NCBI GenBank assembly: GCA_016125225.1
Contig: WGME01000017.1
Coordinates: 1 to 64,000, forward strand
Reading direction: 5' to 3'
Source: a bacterium
GTDB taxonomy: Bacteria > Planctomycetota > Planctomycetia > Planctomycetales > Planctomycetaceae
DNA: 64,000 nt
Numbering within the stretch: position 1 is the stretch's first letter; every line of letters starts with the position of its first letter. Shown piece after piece: positions 62,399-64,000 of this stretch. Made by a program: the position numbers and the translations under genes. The notes beneath the pieces are model-generated. The model saw nothing but the letters and a program-made list of their open reading frames with translations, had not been told where the DNA came from and did no database searches.

Positions 62399-64000
62399 CT
62401 AGACACAGGCATGGGTTGTGCCTTCTCGTGCAAACCAGTCCTGAAAGTGTTGTACGGCATCTTGCAGTCCGGCAATATCGCTGTCGATGCCGTCGAGATT
62501 GCCTGTCTGCCCGCGCCATTCGATGCGAGCCGCCAGCCGGGTGATGCTAACGGCTGCGACTGTGGCTGCCGCCCCCTTAAGGGAATGCGCTGCTGCCGCC
62601 AGGCGTTGGGGTTGGCCACCCAACCCGAGCAGTTCAATTTCGCGCAGATGATCGCTCAATCTGTTGGAGAATTTTTGCAGAATCCGGGCCTGCAATTCCT
62701 GGCTGTGTCCGCAGCGTTCCCGCAAATTGGCATGATCAATCGGCGAATCATGTCGTTCGATGGCGGTTACTGGCCGAGTCATCGGAGAGGGTTGAGGTGC
62801 ATCGGTCAGGTAGCGTCGCAGCAGGGTGATCAGTTCCGATCGATGAATGGGCTTGGAAAGGAATTCGTTCATGCCCGTGCTCAGACAGCGATCGCGATCA
62901 CTGGCGGTGGCATTGGCGGTTAAGGCCACCACCGGGATCGGCGGTCGGCCCGAACGAGCCTCCCACTGCCGCAGTGCTCGCGTGAACTCCAGCCCGTCCA
63001 TTTCCGGCATCTGCAAGTCGGCGAGAACCAGTCCGTATTCGCGTGAGCGACAGGCCTCCAAAGCCTGGGCACCGTTATCGACAATCTCACAGAGATAACC
63101 CAAAGACCGGAGCAGCTCTTCAATCACCAGTTGATTCACTTCGTTGTCTTCGGCAACGAGAATCGGCAACGTCGAGCGTTCATTCGTGAAGGCCGATTCG
63201 ACAGACGCACTCGTGTCGATGGTCTGCTGATCGGACTGTTGTTTCATCATCTGCAAGAGCAGGTCCAGCAACCGAGAGCGGCGAATCGGCTTCGTCAACG
63301 ATGCCGTAATGCCCATGTTCTGCAAGTCTGCCTGGTCAAAGGTGTGATTCCACGACGAGAGCAACGCCACCTTGGTGTTGGCCAACTGGGGACGGCGGCG
63401 AATCTGCTGCGCCAACTCGCACCCATTCATCCCGGGCAATTGCTGATCCAGAAGCATCACTGCAAAGGGTCGTCCACCAGCGGCGGCTTCCGATGACAGA
63501 TTCAATGCCGATTCCGCATCGACAGACGTGGTGACATCGCAGCCGAAGTGACGCAGATGGTCACGCAGCACGAGGCGATTGGCTTCCACATCGTCGACAA
63601 CCAGCACGCGCATCGCCTGCAAGGCATCAACTGCCGGGTTTTCCGGAACACGATTCGAGGTTGGCAAGGGAATTTCGAACCAGAAAGTGGTCCCTACGCC
63701 GGGTTCACTATCAACACCGATCTGGCCTTTCATGGCTTCCACCAGTTGCTTACAGATTAGGAGACCCAGGCCAGTGCCACCATGCTTGCGGGTGACGGAA
63801 GCATCGACCTGCGAGAACGCCTGGAACAATCGCGACAAGCGTTCCGCAGGAATTCCAGGGCCCGTATCCGACACTGAGATGCGCATCCGTGGATCGTCGT
63901 TAAGGATCGAGACCGGAGCGATCTCAATCCGGATCGAGCCATGCTCGGTGAATTTCAAAGCGTTGCCCACCAGGTTCACAAGGATCTGGCGGAGACGTTC
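62399..64000 (-). CDS. hybrid sensor histidine kinase with two receivers and HPt (partial)
   Basis: The 3' 534 codons of a gene that continues past the right edge. Visible in order: the histidine kinase ATPase (NLVGNALKF N-box, SDTGPGIP, GGTGLGL), receiver 1 (VLVVDDVEANR, LLDQQLPGMNG, then TKPI), receiver 2 (LVAEDNEVNQLV, LADLQMPEMDG, SKPI), and an HPt domain (AHSLKGAAATV). The sensor and dimerisation parts lie outside the window. This is a complete internal phosphorelay in one protein; an output partner is not visible. Confidence 0.93.
   Translation of the reverse strand, partial: ERLRQILVNLVGNALKFTEHGSIRIEIAPVSILNDDPRMRISVSDTGPGIPAERLSRLFQAFSQVDASVTRKHGGTGLGLLICKQLVEAMKGQIGVDSEPGVGTTFWFEIPLPTSNRVPENPAVDALQAMRVLVVDDVEANRLVLRDHLRHFGCDVTTSVDAESALNLSSEAAAGGRPFAVMLLDQQLPGMNGCELAQQIRRRPQLANTKVALLSSWNHTFDQADLQNMGITASLTKPIRRSRLLDLLLQMMKQQSDQQTIDTSASVESAFTNERSTLPILVAEDNEVNQLVIEELLRSLGYLCEIVDNGAQALEACRSREYGLVLADLQMPEMDGLEFTRALRQWEARSGRPPIPVVALTANATASDRDRCLSTGMNEFLSKPIHRSELITLLRRYLTDAPQPSPMTRPVTAIERHDSPIDHANLRERCGHSQELQARILQKFSNRLSDHLREIELLGLGGQPQRLAAAAHSLKGAAATVAAVSITRLAARIEWRGQTGNLDGIDSDIAGLQDAVQHFQDWFAREGTTHACV

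Noticed and set aside
1-64000. CRISPR array or prophage
   Set aside because: No direct repeats with regular spacers and no phage structural or integrase genes were seen.

Overview
The window looks like a chromosome segment of a planctomycete (Planctomycetota, probably order Planctomycetales). This is an inference from gene content: a PSD1/planctomycete-cytochrome protein (59288-62383), two Tat-exported Gfo/Idh/MocA oxidoreductases, CRTAC1/UnbV proteins beside a multihaem cytochrome, FHA and Ser/Thr kinases, and a four-ACT aspartokinase. Genes are dense, mostly on moderately GC-rich DNA, with frequent short overlaps and no phage or CRISPR signs. The only mobile-element trace is the first 16 codons of an IS5-like transposase at the left edge.

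Layout. 1-2243: IS edge, a probably 5'-truncated ORF, and a conserved ~476-residue protein of unknown function. 2262-7718 (minus): an ArsR repressor leads a run of SRPBCC (START/Bet v1-like) genes holding eight such domains in five genes, plus VOC and DoxX-like genes and a REPIN-like double palindrome. 7988-10597: aspartokinase, a small receiver-like protein and a CaMKII-association/NTF2-like protein. 10798-15507: an FHA protein with a degenerate kinase domain, an active-looking membrane Ser/Thr kinase, a lipoprotein, and convergently a membrane-anchored protein resembling flagellar rod/hook proteins. 15612-18992: hydrolase, macro domain, glycosyltransferase and HAD phosphatase. 19198-21871: glycolate oxidase subunits GlcF and GlcE. 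22139-31911: pentahaem membrane cytochrome with TPRs, CRTAC1 protein, NHL-type propeller, giant CRTAC1-like lipoprotein and a secreted Dabb protein, likely one envelope-associated operon.

32149-32444 is a tRNA-Lys(UUU) gene interrupted by a 223-nt group I intron, the most striking item here. It is followed by a bestrophin-like channel and a beta-carbonic anhydrase. 34527-37368 is the classic dnaX-ybaB-recR cluster, and dnaX carries an A9 slippery run followed by an out-of-frame TAG. Next come rpoN, a membrane protein, a Gfo/Idh oxidoreductase, trxA with a near-consensus promoter, a long coiled-coil protein, epmA, a LecA-like secreted protein overlapping an Idh-like gene, a protein with a repeated short motif, ligA, a fatty acid hydroxylase, a second Gfo/Idh protein, a zinc-ribbon membrane protein, bioD, a SAM hydroxide adenosyltransferase, hrpA, the PSD1 protein, and a hybrid histidine kinase cut by the right edge.

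No intergenic stretch exceeds about 300 bases. The larger gaps hold palindromic repeats, hairpins or promoter-like sequence and are listed. All calls rest on reading the sequence and on family knowledge; no database search was run.
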